From CAVVNP01 sp963800235 (GTDB lineage Bacteria; Actinomycetota; Acidimicrobiia; Acidimicrobiales; Iamiaceae), in assembly GCA_963800235.1 (NCBI GenBank), contig CAWDAD010000001.1:1426001-1490000 (forward strand): a stretch of 64,000 nt of DNA, read 5' to 3'. Shown one piece after another: positions 48,637 through 57,250 of this stretch (the stretch's first letter is position 1; each line of letters starts with the position of its first letter). The notes beneath the pieces are model-generated. The model ran no database searches and was not told where the DNA came from. It was given only the letters and a program-made list of their open reading frames with translations. A program made the translations under genes and the position numbers.

Positions 48637-49660
48637 CCGGCGGGCCGTGGAAGGCGCTGGACGCCAGCAGCACCTCGCCGCCCGGCGGCCACATGGTCAG
48701 GCGCAGCTCGGCCCGACCCTCGCCCGGCTCGAGCCGCAGCCAGGCCAGCGGCGCCGACGCGGTGGCCGACCGGCCGGCCTCCTCGATGGTGGACTGCACC
48801 CGGTGGCGCTCCGGCGGCGGCAGGTACTGCTGCACGATGGAGTGCACGACGACGGTGACCAGGCCCGGTTCCGCCTCGACGAGCTGATCGGCCACCCAGC
48901 GCCCCGCGCTCGACCGGGCCAGCTCGACCGGGACCGTGCGCGCCACCTCGATGGCGGCGTCGAGGCGGGCCAGCCGATCGAGCTGGTCGGGCCAGACGAA
49001 GGACCGCAGCAGGGTGGCACCGGTCGTGGAGGTCGGGTCGATCGGGTTGCGGTCGCACCCCGATCGCTCCACCACCTCGCACCGGGTGGCGAGCGGCGGC
49101 GTCGGGCCGCGCCAGGCGTCCACGAAGCGGACCGGCGACGACGGGTCGCCGAAGCTCCAGTCGGGGCCCTCGTAGCGGAAGCGGTCCCAGCGCAGGTTCA
49201 GCCCGGCGCTGGTGCCCAGCTCGAGCACCCGGAGCGGCAGGCCGAGCCGGCCGACGGTGAGGTAGCCGCCGACCAGGGCGGCGGACCGGCCCACCTCGTT
49301 GGTCTGCACCGGCTCGGTGATGCCGCTCGCCAGCTCGTCGGCCCGCTCGGCCACCACCTCGAGGAAGTCGGCCTGCAGGTCGGCGTCCGGGCCGGGCCGA
49401 CCGCCGGTCGACGGGTAGTGGCGGGCCAGCGCCGGCGCGGCACCGGACAGGACCAGCCGGTGCACCGCCCCCAGGAACCGCAGCACCAGCGCCGACCCGA
49501 ACGGGTCGTCGTCGTGGACCGAGAGCAGGTCGCGGCAGACCCCGCCGGCGGCGACGTCGCGGGCCACCGCCTCGAGCACCACGCCGTAGAGCGGCGAGCT
49601 GAGCGAGCAGTAGGCCCGCTGCAGCTCGATCAGATCGACCAGCTCCCGATCGGCCCCCAC
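48617..49660 (-). CDS. DUF2332-domain protein
   Basis: A protein of 347 residues. LQADFLEVVAERADELASGITEPVQTNEVGRSAALVGGYLTV, LRVLELGTSAGLNLRWDRFRYE and FVWPDQLDRLARLDAAIEVAR are the DUF2332 signature. LELGTSAGLNL looks like the glycine-rich SAM-binding loop of a class I methyltransferase, so methyl transfer is plausible though unproven. GTG 49660 begins 2 nt after the cyclase stop, so the two genes form an operon. Its 3' end overlaps the convergent PAP2 gene by 20 bp. Confidence 0.85.
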   Translation of the reverse strand: MGADRELVDLIELQRAYCSLSSPLYGVVLEAVARDVAAGGVCRDLLSVHDDDPFGSALVLRFLGAVHRLVLSGAAPALARHYPSTGGRPGPDADLQADFLEVVAERADELASGITEPVQTNEVGRSAALVGGYLTVGRLGLPLRVLELGTSAGLNLRWDRFRYEGPDWSFGDPSSPVRFVDAWRGPTPPLATRCEVVERSGCDRNPIDPTSTTGATLLRSFVWPDQLDRLARLDAAIEVARTVPVELARSSAGRWVADQLVEAEPGLVTVVVHSIVQQYLPPPERHRVQSTIEEAGRSATASAPLAWLRLEPGEGRAELRLTMWPPGGEVLLASSAFHGPPVTWERR

Positions 49661-49662
49661 CG

Positions 49663-50469
49663 TCAGCGCGACAGCTCGACCCGGGTGACCCAGACCGCCT
49701 CGGGAACGCCCTTCAGCGTGGTGCGCCGGCGGCGCCCGACGCCGATGGCCGGGTTCTGCTCGACCTCGGCGCGGACCGCGTCGGTGATCAGCACCTGGCC
49801 GCCCTCGGCCGCCTCGGTGACCCGGGCGGCGACGTTCACCACGTGGCCCATGAGGTCGTCGTGGGTCACGACGGCGTCACCGGTGTGCATGCCGGCTCGC
49901 AGGCGCAGCGGCTCCGGCGCCAGGTCGACCAGCTCGAGGGCGGCCAGCACGGCGGCGTCGGCGTTCGGGAACGACAGCAGCAGCCCGTCGCCGAGGCGCT
50001 TGACGATGCGGCCGCCCCGGCTGCGCACGACGGGCCCGACGACGCGGTGGTGGTCGTGCAGCAGCTCGACGGCCCGGGCGTCGCCGACCTCGGCGGTGTA
50101 GCGGGTGAACCCCTCCAGGTCGGTGAAGAGGACGGTGACCGGCGCGGACGTGCCGGTGCCCTCGAGGTCGTCGCCCCGGCCGGTGGCCAGCAGCTCGACC
50201 GCCGACAGACCGAGCGAGCCGAGCGCCGACGGGCGCTGCTCGACCGAGCGCTCCAGGAGGCGGTGGACCATCTCGACGGTCGTGGCGGAGCGGATCGGCC
50301 GATCGGTCGGGTCGTCGAGCCAGTCCCGGTCGACGAGGCCCACCTCGACGGCGCTGGCGGCGATCTGCGGATCGCCCCGGATGGCCCCCGCCAGGCGCTG
50401 CACGGCCCGCCGGCGGAGGGCGTCCACCGCCTGTGCGCCGGCCTGCTTGGCGTCGTCGGACAGCGGCAC
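49663..50469 (-). CDS. Class III adenylate/guanylate cyclase-domain protein
   Basis: About 268 residues. The N-terminal half (about 1-105) resembles the helical regulatory region seen before many actinobacterial cyclase domains. The catalytic domain is VTVLFTDLEGFTRYTAEVGDARAVELLHDHHRVVGPVVRSRGGRIVKRLGDGLLLSFPNADAAV (metal Asp in FTDLEG and GDG) followed by RAGMHTGDAVVTHDDLMGHVVNVAARV with the transition-state Asn and Arg region. Both metal-binding Asp residues are present. It probably makes cAMP; a cAMP-gated Pat protein is encoded 33 kb away. GTG 50469 is preferred over GTG 50478 because TACAGT lies 7 nt upstream of it. Confidence 0.82.
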   Translation of the reverse strand: MPLSDDAKQAGAQAVDALRRRAVQRLAGAIRGDPQIAASAVEVGLVDRDWLDDPTDRPIRSATTVEMVHRLLERSVEQRPSALGSLGLSAVELLATGRGDDLEGTGTSAPVTVLFTDLEGFTRYTAEVGDARAVELLHDHHRVVGPVVRSRGGRIVKRLGDGLLLSFPNADAAVLAALELVDLAPEPLRLRAGMHTGDAVVTHDDLMGHVVNVAARVTEAAEGGQVLITDAVRAEVEQNPAIGVGRRRRTTLKGVPEAVWVTRVELSR

Positions 50470-50476
50470 AGACGTC

Positions 50477-50482
50477 ACTGTA
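50477..50482 (-). promoter_or_regulatory. -10 box of the cyclase gene, leaderless
   Basis: On the minus strand TACAGT ends 7 nt before GTG 50469 and overlaps the alternative GTG at 50478. Confidence 0.45.
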
Positions 50483-50512
50483 GGTGGCAGGGGAAGCCCG
50501 CCACCGAGGGGG

Positions 50513-50518
50513 TACCGT
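50513..50518 (+). promoter_or_regulatory. Candidate -10 box of dxs
   Basis: TACCGT lies about 77 nt before the dxs GTG, giving a leader of about 70 nt that ends in a GAAGGAG ribosome-binding site. Confidence 0.35.
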
Positions 50519-50595
50519 TCATCTCGCCGTCACGCCGCGGGCGCCTGCACCGATCGCGCCCGACCTCGATCGAACCCCGGAAGGAGCGGCCTGCC

Positions 50596-52488
50596 GTGCT
50601 CCTCGACACCATCGAATCCCCGGCCGACCTGGCCGACCTCAGCTACGAGGAGCTCGACCAGCTCGCCACCGAGATCCGGGCCTTCATCGTCGAGGCCGTG
50701 TCCCGCAACGCCGGTCACCTCGGCTCCAACCTCGGGGTCGTCGAGCTGACCCTGGCCCTGCACCGGGTGTTCCACTCGCCCGAGGACATCCTGCTCTGGG
50801 ACACCGGCCACCAGGCCTATCCCCACAAGATCGTCACCGGTCGCCGCGACGGCTTCGACCTGCTCCGCAAGGAGGGGGGCCTGTCGGGCTACCCCAACCG
50901 GTCCGAGTCCGAGCACGACTGGGTCGAGAACAGCCACGCCTCCACCATCTTGAGCTACGCCCACGGCCTGGCGGTGGCCCACGACCAGCAGTCCGACCAC
51001 CGACCCGGGCGCGGCCAGGGCCGGGTCGTGGCGGTCATCGGCGACGGCGCCATGACCGGCGGCATGGCCTACGAGGCGCTCAACAACCTCGGCCACTCCG
51101 GCTCCCCCGCCATCATCATCCTCAACGACAACGGCCGGTCCTACGCCCCCACGGTGTCGCGGCTGACCGAGAGCGTCAGCCGGCTGCGGCTCGACCCCCG
51201 CTACATCCGCCAGCGGCTTCGCTTCGAGCACGCCGTGCGCCGGGTCCCGGTGGTCGGCGGTCACCTGGCCTGGGGCATGGCGGGGGCGGTGGCGGGCATC
51301 CGCGAGATGGTCGAGCCGCCGGTGTTCTTCGAGTCGCTCGGGGTCCGCTACACCGGCCCGTTCGACGGCCACGACATCGAGGGCATCGAGCGCGCCCTGC
51401 GCCACGCCGCCGAGTTCGACGGCCCCATCGTCGTGCACGTGCTCACCAAGAAGGGGCGGGGCTACGCGCCGGCCGAGCTCGACGAGGAGCAGAACTGGCA
51501 CGACGCGCCGATCTTCGACCCGGCCAGCGGCCCGTCGAAGCCCGACGGCGGCCAGCCCACCTTCACCGCGGCGTTCACCGAGGCGATCATCAAGGAGGGC
51601 GAGCACCGGCCCGACCTGGTCGCCATCACCGCGGCCATGCCCGGGTCCACCGGCCTGCTGCCCTTCGCCGAGCGCTTCCCCGGCCGCATGATCGACGTCG
51701 GCATCGCCGAGCAGCACGCCGTCACCGCGGCGGCCGGCATGGCCATGGGCGGGCTGCGACCGGTCGTCGCCATCTACTCCACGTTCCTCACCCGCGCCTT
51801 CGACCAGTGCAACCTCGACGTGGGGCTGCACGGCGAGCCGGTCGTGTTCTGCCTCGACCGCTCCGGCATCACCGGCGACAACGGGGCGTCGCACCACGGC
51901 GTGCTCGACCTGGTGCTGCTGTCGAAGATCCCCGGCCTCACCTTCTTCGCCCCGTCCTCCTACCAGGAGGTCCAGGTGATGCTGCACGACGCCCTCGACA
52001 TCACCGACGGGCCCACCGCCCTGCGCTGGGGGCGGGGCGAGGCCCCCACGGTGCCCGAGGACCAGGTCGGCACCGGGCTGCACGGCCGCAAGCTGCGGGC
52101 CGGCACCGAGGTGTGCCTGGTCGGCGTCGGGCCGATGGTGTGGGCGTGCGACCGGGCGGCCGAGCGGCTCGAGGCCGACGGCATCTCCTGCACCGTCTGG
52201 GACCCCCGCGTCGTGCGCCCCCTCGACCCCGACCTGCTCGATGACGCCGCCGGCCACCGGGTCGTGGTCACCGTCGAGGACGGCATGCGTGAGGGCGGCA
52301 TCGGCAGCACCCTCGCCGACGAGGTCGCCCAGCGGGTCGCCCACCGGCCCGCCGAGGAGCGACCCCGGGTGCGGGTCCTCGGCACGCCCGTCGACTACCT
52401 GCCCCACGGCAAGCCGGCCGCGATCCTGTCGTCGCTGGGCCTCGACGCCGACGGCATCGAGGCTGCGGTCCGCGACCTGCTCGCCTAG
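50596..52488 (+). CDS. dxs: 1-deoxy-D-xylulose-5-phosphate synthase
   Basis: A protein of 630 residues. NAGHLGSNLGVVELTLALHRVF, ILLWDTGHQAYPHKIVTGR, and the thiamine-diphosphate motif VVAVIGDGAMTGGMAYEALNNLG...NDN are the N-terminal half. DVGIAEQHAVTAAAGMAMGGLRPVVAIYSTFLTRAFDQ is the pyrimidine-domain glutamate site, and WDPRVVRPLD is in the C-terminal domain. The enzyme makes DXP from pyruvate and glyceraldehyde-3-phosphate, the first step of the MEP isoprenoid pathway. The usual DRAGVTGEDG is here DRSGITGDNGASHHG, a modest variant. GTG 50596 has a GAAGGAG site upstream. Confidence 0.93.
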   Translation: MLLDTIESPADLADLSYEELDQLATEIRAFIVEAVSRNAGHLGSNLGVVELTLALHRVFHSPEDILLWDTGHQAYPHKIVTGRRDGFDLLRKEGGLSGYPNRSESEHDWVENSHASTILSYAHGLAVAHDQQSDHRPGRGQGRVVAVIGDGAMTGGMAYEALNNLGHSGSPAIIILNDNGRSYAPTVSRLTESVSRLRLDPRYIRQRLRFEHAVRRVPVVGGHLAWGMAGAVAGIREMVEPPVFFESLGVRYTGPFDGHDIEGIERALRHAAEFDGPIVVHVLTKKGRGYAPAELDEEQNWHDAPIFDPASGPSKPDGGQPTFTAAFTEAIIKEGEHRPDLVAITAAMPGSTGLLPFAERFPGRMIDVGIAEQHAVTAAAGMAMGGLRPVVAIYSTFLTRAFDQCNLDVGLHGEPVVFCLDRSGITGDNGASHHGVLDLVLLSKIPGLTFFAPSSYQEVQVMLHDALDITDGPTALRWGRGEAPTVPEDQVGTGLHGRKLRAGTEVCLVGVGPMVWACDRAAERLEADGISCTVWDPRVVRPLDPDLLDDAAGHRVVVTVEDGMREGGIGSTLADEVAQRVAHRPAEERPRVRVLGTPVDYLPHGKPAAILSSLGLDADGIEAAVRDLLA

Positions 52489-52515
52489 CGGCGGGCGGCG
52501 GACGGGACCACCCAG

Positions 52516-53364
52516 GTGATCGCCGAGCGCTCCGCCCGCGGTCGGGCGCTGCGCGTCGCCCTGCTGCTGGTCGCGGCCGTCGTCGTGGCCGCCTGCGGGT
52601 TCGAGCGGGGGAACCTCGACCGGGCCGGTGGGCGCTCGCAGAGCACCGACCTGACCGACGGGATCGCCCCCGACTCCGCCCTCACCGACTCCGGGTTCGG
52701 CGCGTCCGACACGGGGTTCGGCACCGACACCGGGTTCGGCACCGACACGGGGTTCGGCAGCGACAGCGGCTCGACCGACGCCACCGCCTCCACCTTCGAC
52801 TCCTCCGACAGCTCGAGCGACACCGGCGCCTCGCCGCCCGCCGACCCCACCCCGCTGATCCCGCTGGTCGTCGACCCGCCCGGCCTTCCGGCCAGCGCGC
52901 CGCAGGCCGGCCCACCCGATGGCGGCAACGGCACCTGGACCTACGACAACTACGACGACTTCATCTACGGCGACTGGCAGTGCATCGGCTGCGACACCGA
53001 GCTGTCGGGCTTCCAGGGGGCGGTCGACAAGATCGGCCGCACGTCCGACGGGCGCTTCAGCTCGGTGTCAGCCGCCCGGTTCGCCGACGCCTCGACCCCC
53101 CGGAAGGCGCTCGACCAGCTCGTCCGGGACCGGGCCGACGACCTCTCCGGCATGTGGCAGTCCCAGCTCGACTCGGTGCCCGGCATCCCCGGGGCCAAGG
53201 CCAGCGTGGGCAAGCAGACCTCCAACGGCCAGGACTACGAGGTCCACTTCGCGGTCAAGGACTTCCTCGTGGTCATCGACGCCGCCAGCGGGGGTGGTCC
53301 GGTCGACCAGAGCGCCGCCAACGGCTTCGCCCTCGTCCAGTACCAGAAGCTGCTGGACAGCTAG
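52516..53364 (+). CDS. Predicted lipoprotein with DTGFGT repeats, function unknown
   Basis: A protein of 282 residues. The signal peptide ends in the lipobox VVAAC (Cys about 27). A disordered stretch follows, with a six-residue repeat (DTGFGT, about four times with variants) and Ser/Asp-rich sequence to about residue 130. The C-terminal domain (about 135-282: GTWTYDNYDDFIYGDWQCIGCDTELSGF, LDQLVRDRADDLSGMWQSQLDSVPG, YEVHFAVKDFLVVIDAASGGG) is globular and has a CIGC pair. I recognise no family. The GTG at 52516 begins 27 nt after the dxs stop, so the genes may be co-transcribed. Confidence 0.7.
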   Translation: MIAERSARGRALRVALLLVAAVVVAACGFERGNLDRAGGRSQSTDLTDGIAPDSALTDSGFGASDTGFGTDTGFGTDTGFGSDSGSTDATASTFDSSDSSSDTGASPPADPTPLIPLVVDPPGLPASAPQAGPPDGGNGTWTYDNYDDFIYGDWQCIGCDTELSGFQGAVDKIGRTSDGRFSSVSAARFADASTPRKALDQLVRDRADDLSGMWQSQLDSVPGIPGAKASVGKQTSNGQDYEVHFAVKDFLVVIDAASGGGPVDQSAANGFALVQYQKLLDS

Positions 53365-53367
53365 GGG

Positions 53368-54474
53368 CTACCAGCCGTCGAGGCCGGTCGGCCGGTGGGG
53401 GCCGATGATGCCGACCTCGAGCAGCCCGTGGCCGACCGCGGTCGACCCGTCGGCCCCGGTGGCGGTCGCCCGGGCCACGCAGTCGCGCAGGCCGAAGAAG
53501 CGGGCCTGGACCTCGGGGTCGGCCAGGTCGTAGGTGCGGCCCTGGACCTCGAGCTCGCCCTGCCACATGCCGTGGCGCCAGTCCGGCTCCAGCCCGTACC
53601 CGGCGCCCAGGCCGATGACGACCGGCAGCAGCGGCTCGACGTCGAGGCGCAGCTCGCCGCCATCGGGGTCGCGCAGGTGCAGGGCGGCGGCGGTGACGTC
53701 CCGGGTTCCCGGGGCGAGCTCGAGCTCGTACTCGGGACGACCCAGGTGCTGGACGGGCCGGTCCGGGTCGTTCCACACCCGGATGGCCTCCTCGAGGATC
53801 CGGGTGCCCGCGGTGTCCTCCTGCACGATCACCAGCACCGAGTGGTCGTCGAACTGCATGGGGACGTAGAGCCAGAAGAAGCCGCCGGGGTCGAGGGTGG
53901 CGTGGTAGCCGGGCGGCTCGGGCTCGCCGACCGGGCGGATGCCCCACGAGCGATCGCGGCTGCCCCACCACCGGTCGGGCGTGACCTGGTGGGTGGTGCC
54001 GCCCACCTCGAGGGTGCCGGTCCACCGGCCGTTCTGGGCCAGCCGGCTGGCATCGAGCACGACCTTGCCGTTCTGGCGCCAGAGGTGGCGGGGCTCCTCG
54101 ACCGCCGGCATCGACCCGTCCCACGTGAGATCGCAGGCCAGGCCCCACTCGTTGGGCTCGCACACCAGCCGCAGCGTGTGCAGCGGCTCGACGACCTCGA
54201 CCCGGATCGGCCCGACGGTGGTGTCGCGCCGGTCGCCGCCGAGGGCCCGGCTGGCCCGCACGACCTGCTGGGTGTCGCCGTGGCGGACCATGACGAAGGC
54301 GTCGGCCACCCCGAGGTTGGGGTACTGGCCGAGGCCCGCGATCAGGAACAGCTCGTCGGAGGACGGGTGGCAGTTGAAGTAGTAGCGGTCGTAGAAGTTG
54401 CGGTCGCTGGTGGCCGGGTGGGCCATCGGCAGCGGGGCCTGGTGGTACGGGTAGTCGTCGAGCGGCGACAGCAC
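53368..54474 (-). CDS. AttH/CrtC-like two-barrel protein (DUF7064/7065-type), function unknown
   Basis: A protein of 368 residues. It is rich in Trp and beta strands: FYDRYYFNCHPSSDELFLIAGLGQYPNLGVADAFVMVRHGD, LRLVCEPNEWGLACDLTWDG, VTPDRWWGSRDRSWGIRPVGEPEPPGYHATLDPGGFFWLYVPMQFDDHSVLVIVQEDT, and GLGAGYGLEPDWRHGMWQGELEVQGRTYDLADPEV. This resembles the tandem lipocalin-like barrels of hydroxyneurosporene synthase (CrtC) and AttH, which act on hydrophobic substrates. The call rests on motif pattern only. GTG 54474 has GGAGG 8 nt upstream. It is the last gene of an ALDH-APH operon. Confidence 0.6.
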   Translation of the reverse strand: MLSPLDDYPYHQAPLPMAHPATSDRNFYDRYYFNCHPSSDELFLIAGLGQYPNLGVADAFVMVRHGDTQQVVRASRALGGDRRDTTVGPIRVEVVEPLHTLRLVCEPNEWGLACDLTWDGSMPAVEEPRHLWRQNGKVVLDASRLAQNGRWTGTLEVGGTTHQVTPDRWWGSRDRSWGIRPVGEPEPPGYHATLDPGGFFWLYVPMQFDDHSVLVIVQEDTAGTRILEEAIRVWNDPDRPVQHLGRPEYELELAPGTRDVTAAALHLRDPDGGELRLDVEPLLPVVIGLGAGYGLEPDWRHGMWQGELEVQGRTYDLADPEVQARFFGLRDCVARATATGADGSTAVGHGLLEVGIIGPHRPTGLDGW

Positions 54475-54491
54475 GGTCCGGGCCTCCGGGC

Positions 54492-55577
54492 TCAGGTGGC
54501 GGCGGGTTCGGCGGGCAGGTCCAGCAGGGTCACGAGGAACTGGATGGCGGTGTTGTTCTCGCCGAAGTCGGAGTCGACGGGCAGGATGTCGAGCCCCTTC
54601 ATCATCTGGCCGAGTCGGGCCATGATCACGCCGAAGCGGAAGCCGGCGAACACCGTGTAGTACTCGACGCGGTCGGCGGTGCGGCCGGTGCGCTCCTCCC
54701 ACCAGGCGACGGTCTCGTCGTAGGACGGGAACCCCTCGATGCGGGGCATGCCCAGGTTCTCGCAGTGGTGGCGGTCGAAGTAGATCCACCAGGCCAGGTC
54801 CTGCTGCGGGTCGCCCAGGCAGACCATCTCCCAGTCGAGCACCGCCCGGGCCTCGAAGTCGACGAAGAGGATGTTGCCGAGGCGGGCGTCGCCCCAGCAC
54901 AGCTCCGGGGTCACCGGGTCGGGCTGGTGCTCGCGCAGCCAGCGCAGCGTCGATCGCAGGACCGGTTGCGGGGCGTCGCCGACGGTGTCGTCGAGGTAGG
55001 TCTCGTAGTAGCCGAGCTGGGCGTCGAGGCCGACCAGGTAGTGGCTGTCCGGCCCGCCGTCGATGCCGAGGGTCCGCCAGTCGGCGGTGTGCACCCGGGC
55101 CATGGCCTCCATGCCCGACCACCACACCCGGGCCTGCTGCTCGGCGGTGGCGTCCTTCAGCCAGCCCTCGAAGGAGTACGGCGGGTTGTCCGGCGGGGCC
55201 TCACCCGGCACCCGACCCATCACCAGGAACGGTGCGCCGAGCACCGAGGGGTCGTGCTCGAGCCGCCACATGGTCGGCAGCGGCACGTCGGTGCGCTCCG
55301 ACAGCGCCTTCATGACCTCCCACTGCGGGTCGAACATCGGGTCCGGGAAGAGGGTGTGACCGGTGGGCTGCACCCGCGCCACGAACCCCTCGTGACGGGC
55401 CCCACCGTCCTCGACCCAGTCGACGTCGAAGATCAGCGTCTCGCTGGAGAAGCCGGTGAACTCCGGGCCCGAGACCTCGGACAGCTCGACCTGCTCGGCC
55501 CCCGGCTGCGTGCGCCCGAACCAGGCGGTCAGTGCGGCGCGGGCCTCGTCCTTGTCGCGCTGATCGGGGATGGGCAT
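54492..55577 (-). CDS. Phosphotransferase-family (APH/ACAD10-N-like) kinase
   Basis: A protein of 361 residues. The N-lobe ends LGAPFLVMGRVPGEAP; the catalytic loop is ELCWGDARLGNILFVDFEARAVLDWEMVCLGDPQQDLAWW, with the Brenner-type motif W-G-D-x-x-x-x-N and metal-binding DWE. This is the aminoglycoside-phosphotransferase fold in the branch found with acyl-CoA dehydrogenases and mycobacterial lipid-catabolism genes. Some relatives phosphorylate hydroxyacyl substrates; an antibiotic role is unlikely here. It is followed by the AttH/CrtC-like gene after 17 nt and preceded by the ALDH gene, so all three form one operon. Confidence 0.85.
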   Translation of the reverse strand: MPIPDQRDKDEARAALTAWFGRTQPGAEQVELSEVSGPEFTGFSSETLIFDVDWVEDGGARHEGFVARVQPTGHTLFPDPMFDPQWEVMKALSERTDVPLPTMWRLEHDPSVLGAPFLVMGRVPGEAPPDNPPYSFEGWLKDATAEQQARVWWSGMEAMARVHTADWRTLGIDGGPDSHYLVGLDAQLGYYETYLDDTVGDAPQPVLRSTLRWLREHQPDPVTPELCWGDARLGNILFVDFEARAVLDWEMVCLGDPQQDLAWWIYFDRHHCENLGMPRIEGFPSYDETVAWWEERTGRTADRVEYYTVFAGFRFGVIMARLGQMMKGLDILPVDSDFGENNTAIQFLVTLLDLPAEPAAT

Positions 55578-55599
55578 CGCTCGTCGCCCGTCGGGCCGG

Positions 55600-57066
55600 T
55601 CAGGCCCCCACCGGCAGGGTTCCGCCCCCGTCCGCGGGCATGGCGATCGACTGCGACTCGAGGTAGGCGTTCAGCCCCTCGGGCCCCATCTCGCGCCCGA
55701 CGCCGGACTGCTTGAACCCGCCGAAGGGCGACCCGAACTCGAGCATGAAGCCGTTGACCGACAGGGTGCCGGTGCGGACCTGCTTGGCGATCTCGAGGGC
55801 GCGGTCGTCGTCGCCGCTCCACACCGACCCGGACAGGCCGTAGGTCGAGTCGTTGGCGATCCGCACGGCGTCGGCCTCGTCGTCGAAGGGGATGGCGACG
55901 AGGACCGGCCCGAAGATCTCCTCCTGGGCGATCCGCATGCCGTTGTCGACGTCGGCGAAGAGGGTGGGCTCGACGTACCAGCCGGTGTCGAAGCCGTCGG
56001 GGCGGCCGCCGCCGGTGGTGATGCGGGCACCCTGCTCGCGACCGCTGGCCAGGTAGCCCTCGACCCGGTCGCGCTGGCGCTCGGCCACCAGCGGACCGAT
56101 CTCGGTGGTGGGATCGGTCGGGTCGCCGACCTTGAGCGCCCGCACCGAGTCGGTGAGCGCGTCGACCACCTCGGCGTACTTCTGGCGGCTGGCCAGGATG
56201 CGGGTCTGGGCCACGCAGGCCTGGCCGTTGTTCATCATGCTGGCGGTCATCAACCCGGGGATCACCGTCGACAGGTCGGCGTCGTCGAGGATGATGGCCG
56301 CCGACTTGCCGCCCAGCTCCAGGGTGACCCGCTTGAGCTGCTCGCCGCACAGGGCGGCGATCTTCTTGCCGGCGGCGGTGCTGCCGGTGAAGCCGATCTT
56401 GTCGACGTCGGGGTGGGTGACCAGGTGCTGGCCCACCTCCCGGTCGGCGGCCACGATGTTGACCACGCCGTCGGGCAGCCCGGTCCCCTCGAAGCACTCG
56501 GCCATGAGGTTGGCGTCGAGCGGGGTCTCCGGCGCCGGCTTCAGCACGATGGTCGAGCCCGAGGCCAGGGCCGGGGCCAGCTTCAGCATCGACACGAACA
56601 GCGGCACGTTCCACGGCACGATGCCGCCGGCCACGCCGACGGGGACCTTGCGCACCAGCGAGGGCCCGAGGATGCCCTGGCGCCACTCCTCGAACGGGAA
56701 GTCGGGAACCAGCCCGGTGTAGAAGTCGAGCACCATGGTGGCGGCCAGGACCTGGCCCATCAGCGAGAAGGTGGCGGGTGAGCCGTTCTCCTGGGTGATG
56801 AGGTCGGCGAACTCCTGCATGCGGGTCTGGATGTTGAGCGAGATGGCGCCCATCACGTCGGCCCGCTCCTTGGGCGACAGGCGCGGCCACGGCCCCTCGT
56901 CGAAGGCGGTGCGGGCGGCGGCGACGGCGCGGTCGATGTCGTCGGTGGTGGACACCGGCACCGATCCGACGTGCTCGAGGGTGGCCGGCGAGCGGACCTC
57001 GAGGGTGCCCGAGCCGGCGGGCTGCACCCACTCGCCGCCGATGTAGAAGCCGTCGTAGTCGGTCAT
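55600..57066 (-). CDS. NAD(P)-dependent aldehyde dehydrogenase
   Basis: A protein of 488 residues. GIVPWNVPLFVSMLKLAPALASGSTIVLKPAPETPLDA is the cofactor loop with catalytic-type Asn, FTGSTAAGKKIAA binds the nucleotide, LELGGKSAAIIL holds the general base Glu, and NNGQACVAQTRILAS holds the nucleophile Cys (about 290). LEFGSPFGGFKQSGVGREMGPEGLNAYLESQS is the standard C-terminus. It oxidises an aldehyde to an acid; the substrate is unknown. ATG 57066 has GGAAGG upstream. It heads the operon with the kinase and AttH-like genes, divergent from a hydrolase across a KstR-like operator. Confidence 0.9.
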   Translation of the reverse strand: MTDYDGFYIGGEWVQPAGSGTLEVRSPATLEHVGSVPVSTTDDIDRAVAAARTAFDEGPWPRLSPKERADVMGAISLNIQTRMQEFADLITQENGSPATFSLMGQVLAATMVLDFYTGLVPDFPFEEWRQGILGPSLVRKVPVGVAGGIVPWNVPLFVSMLKLAPALASGSTIVLKPAPETPLDANLMAECFEGTGLPDGVVNIVAADREVGQHLVTHPDVDKIGFTGSTAAGKKIAALCGEQLKRVTLELGGKSAAIILDDADLSTVIPGLMTASMMNNGQACVAQTRILASRQKYAEVVDALTDSVRALKVGDPTDPTTEIGPLVAERQRDRVEGYLASGREQGARITTGGGRPDGFDTGWYVEPTLFADVDNGMRIAQEEIFGPVLVAIPFDDEADAVRIANDSTYGLSGSVWSGDDDRALEIAKQVRTGTLSVNGFMLEFGSPFGGFKQSGVGREMGPEGLNAYLESQSIAMPADGGGTLPVGA

Positions 57067-57125
57067 GGGTGCTGCCTTCCGGAAGGGTGTCGGGATCGGT
57101 CCCCGTCTGCGCGTCGAAGGATAAT

Positions 57126-57144
57126 TGAAACACGTTCTCGTTTC
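57126..57144. promoter_or_regulatory. KstR/TetR-like operator between ALDH operon and metal-dependent hydrolase
   Basis: TGAAACACGTTCTC (57126-57139) fits the KstR consensus TNNAACNNGTTNNA except for the final base. It overlaps a wider repeat, GAAAC-N8-GTTTC (57127-57144). The sequence lies in an AT-rich island 60 nt upstream of the ALDH gene and 110 nt upstream of the divergent gene. Confidence 0.55.
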
Positions 57145-57250
57145 GGCCCGACCGCGGAGCCGGGCGGTTCCGCCCGGGGACCGGGGGCGGCGGGCTGGTC
57201 GGAGGTCGGTCGCGGGGTTGTCCCGGGGCGGGAACGGCCGATGGGTACGG

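Noticed and set aside
54492..55577. Aminoglycoside resistance gene
   Set aside because: The kinase fold is shared, but the sequence type and ALDH/AttH-like neighbours indicate a metabolic role.
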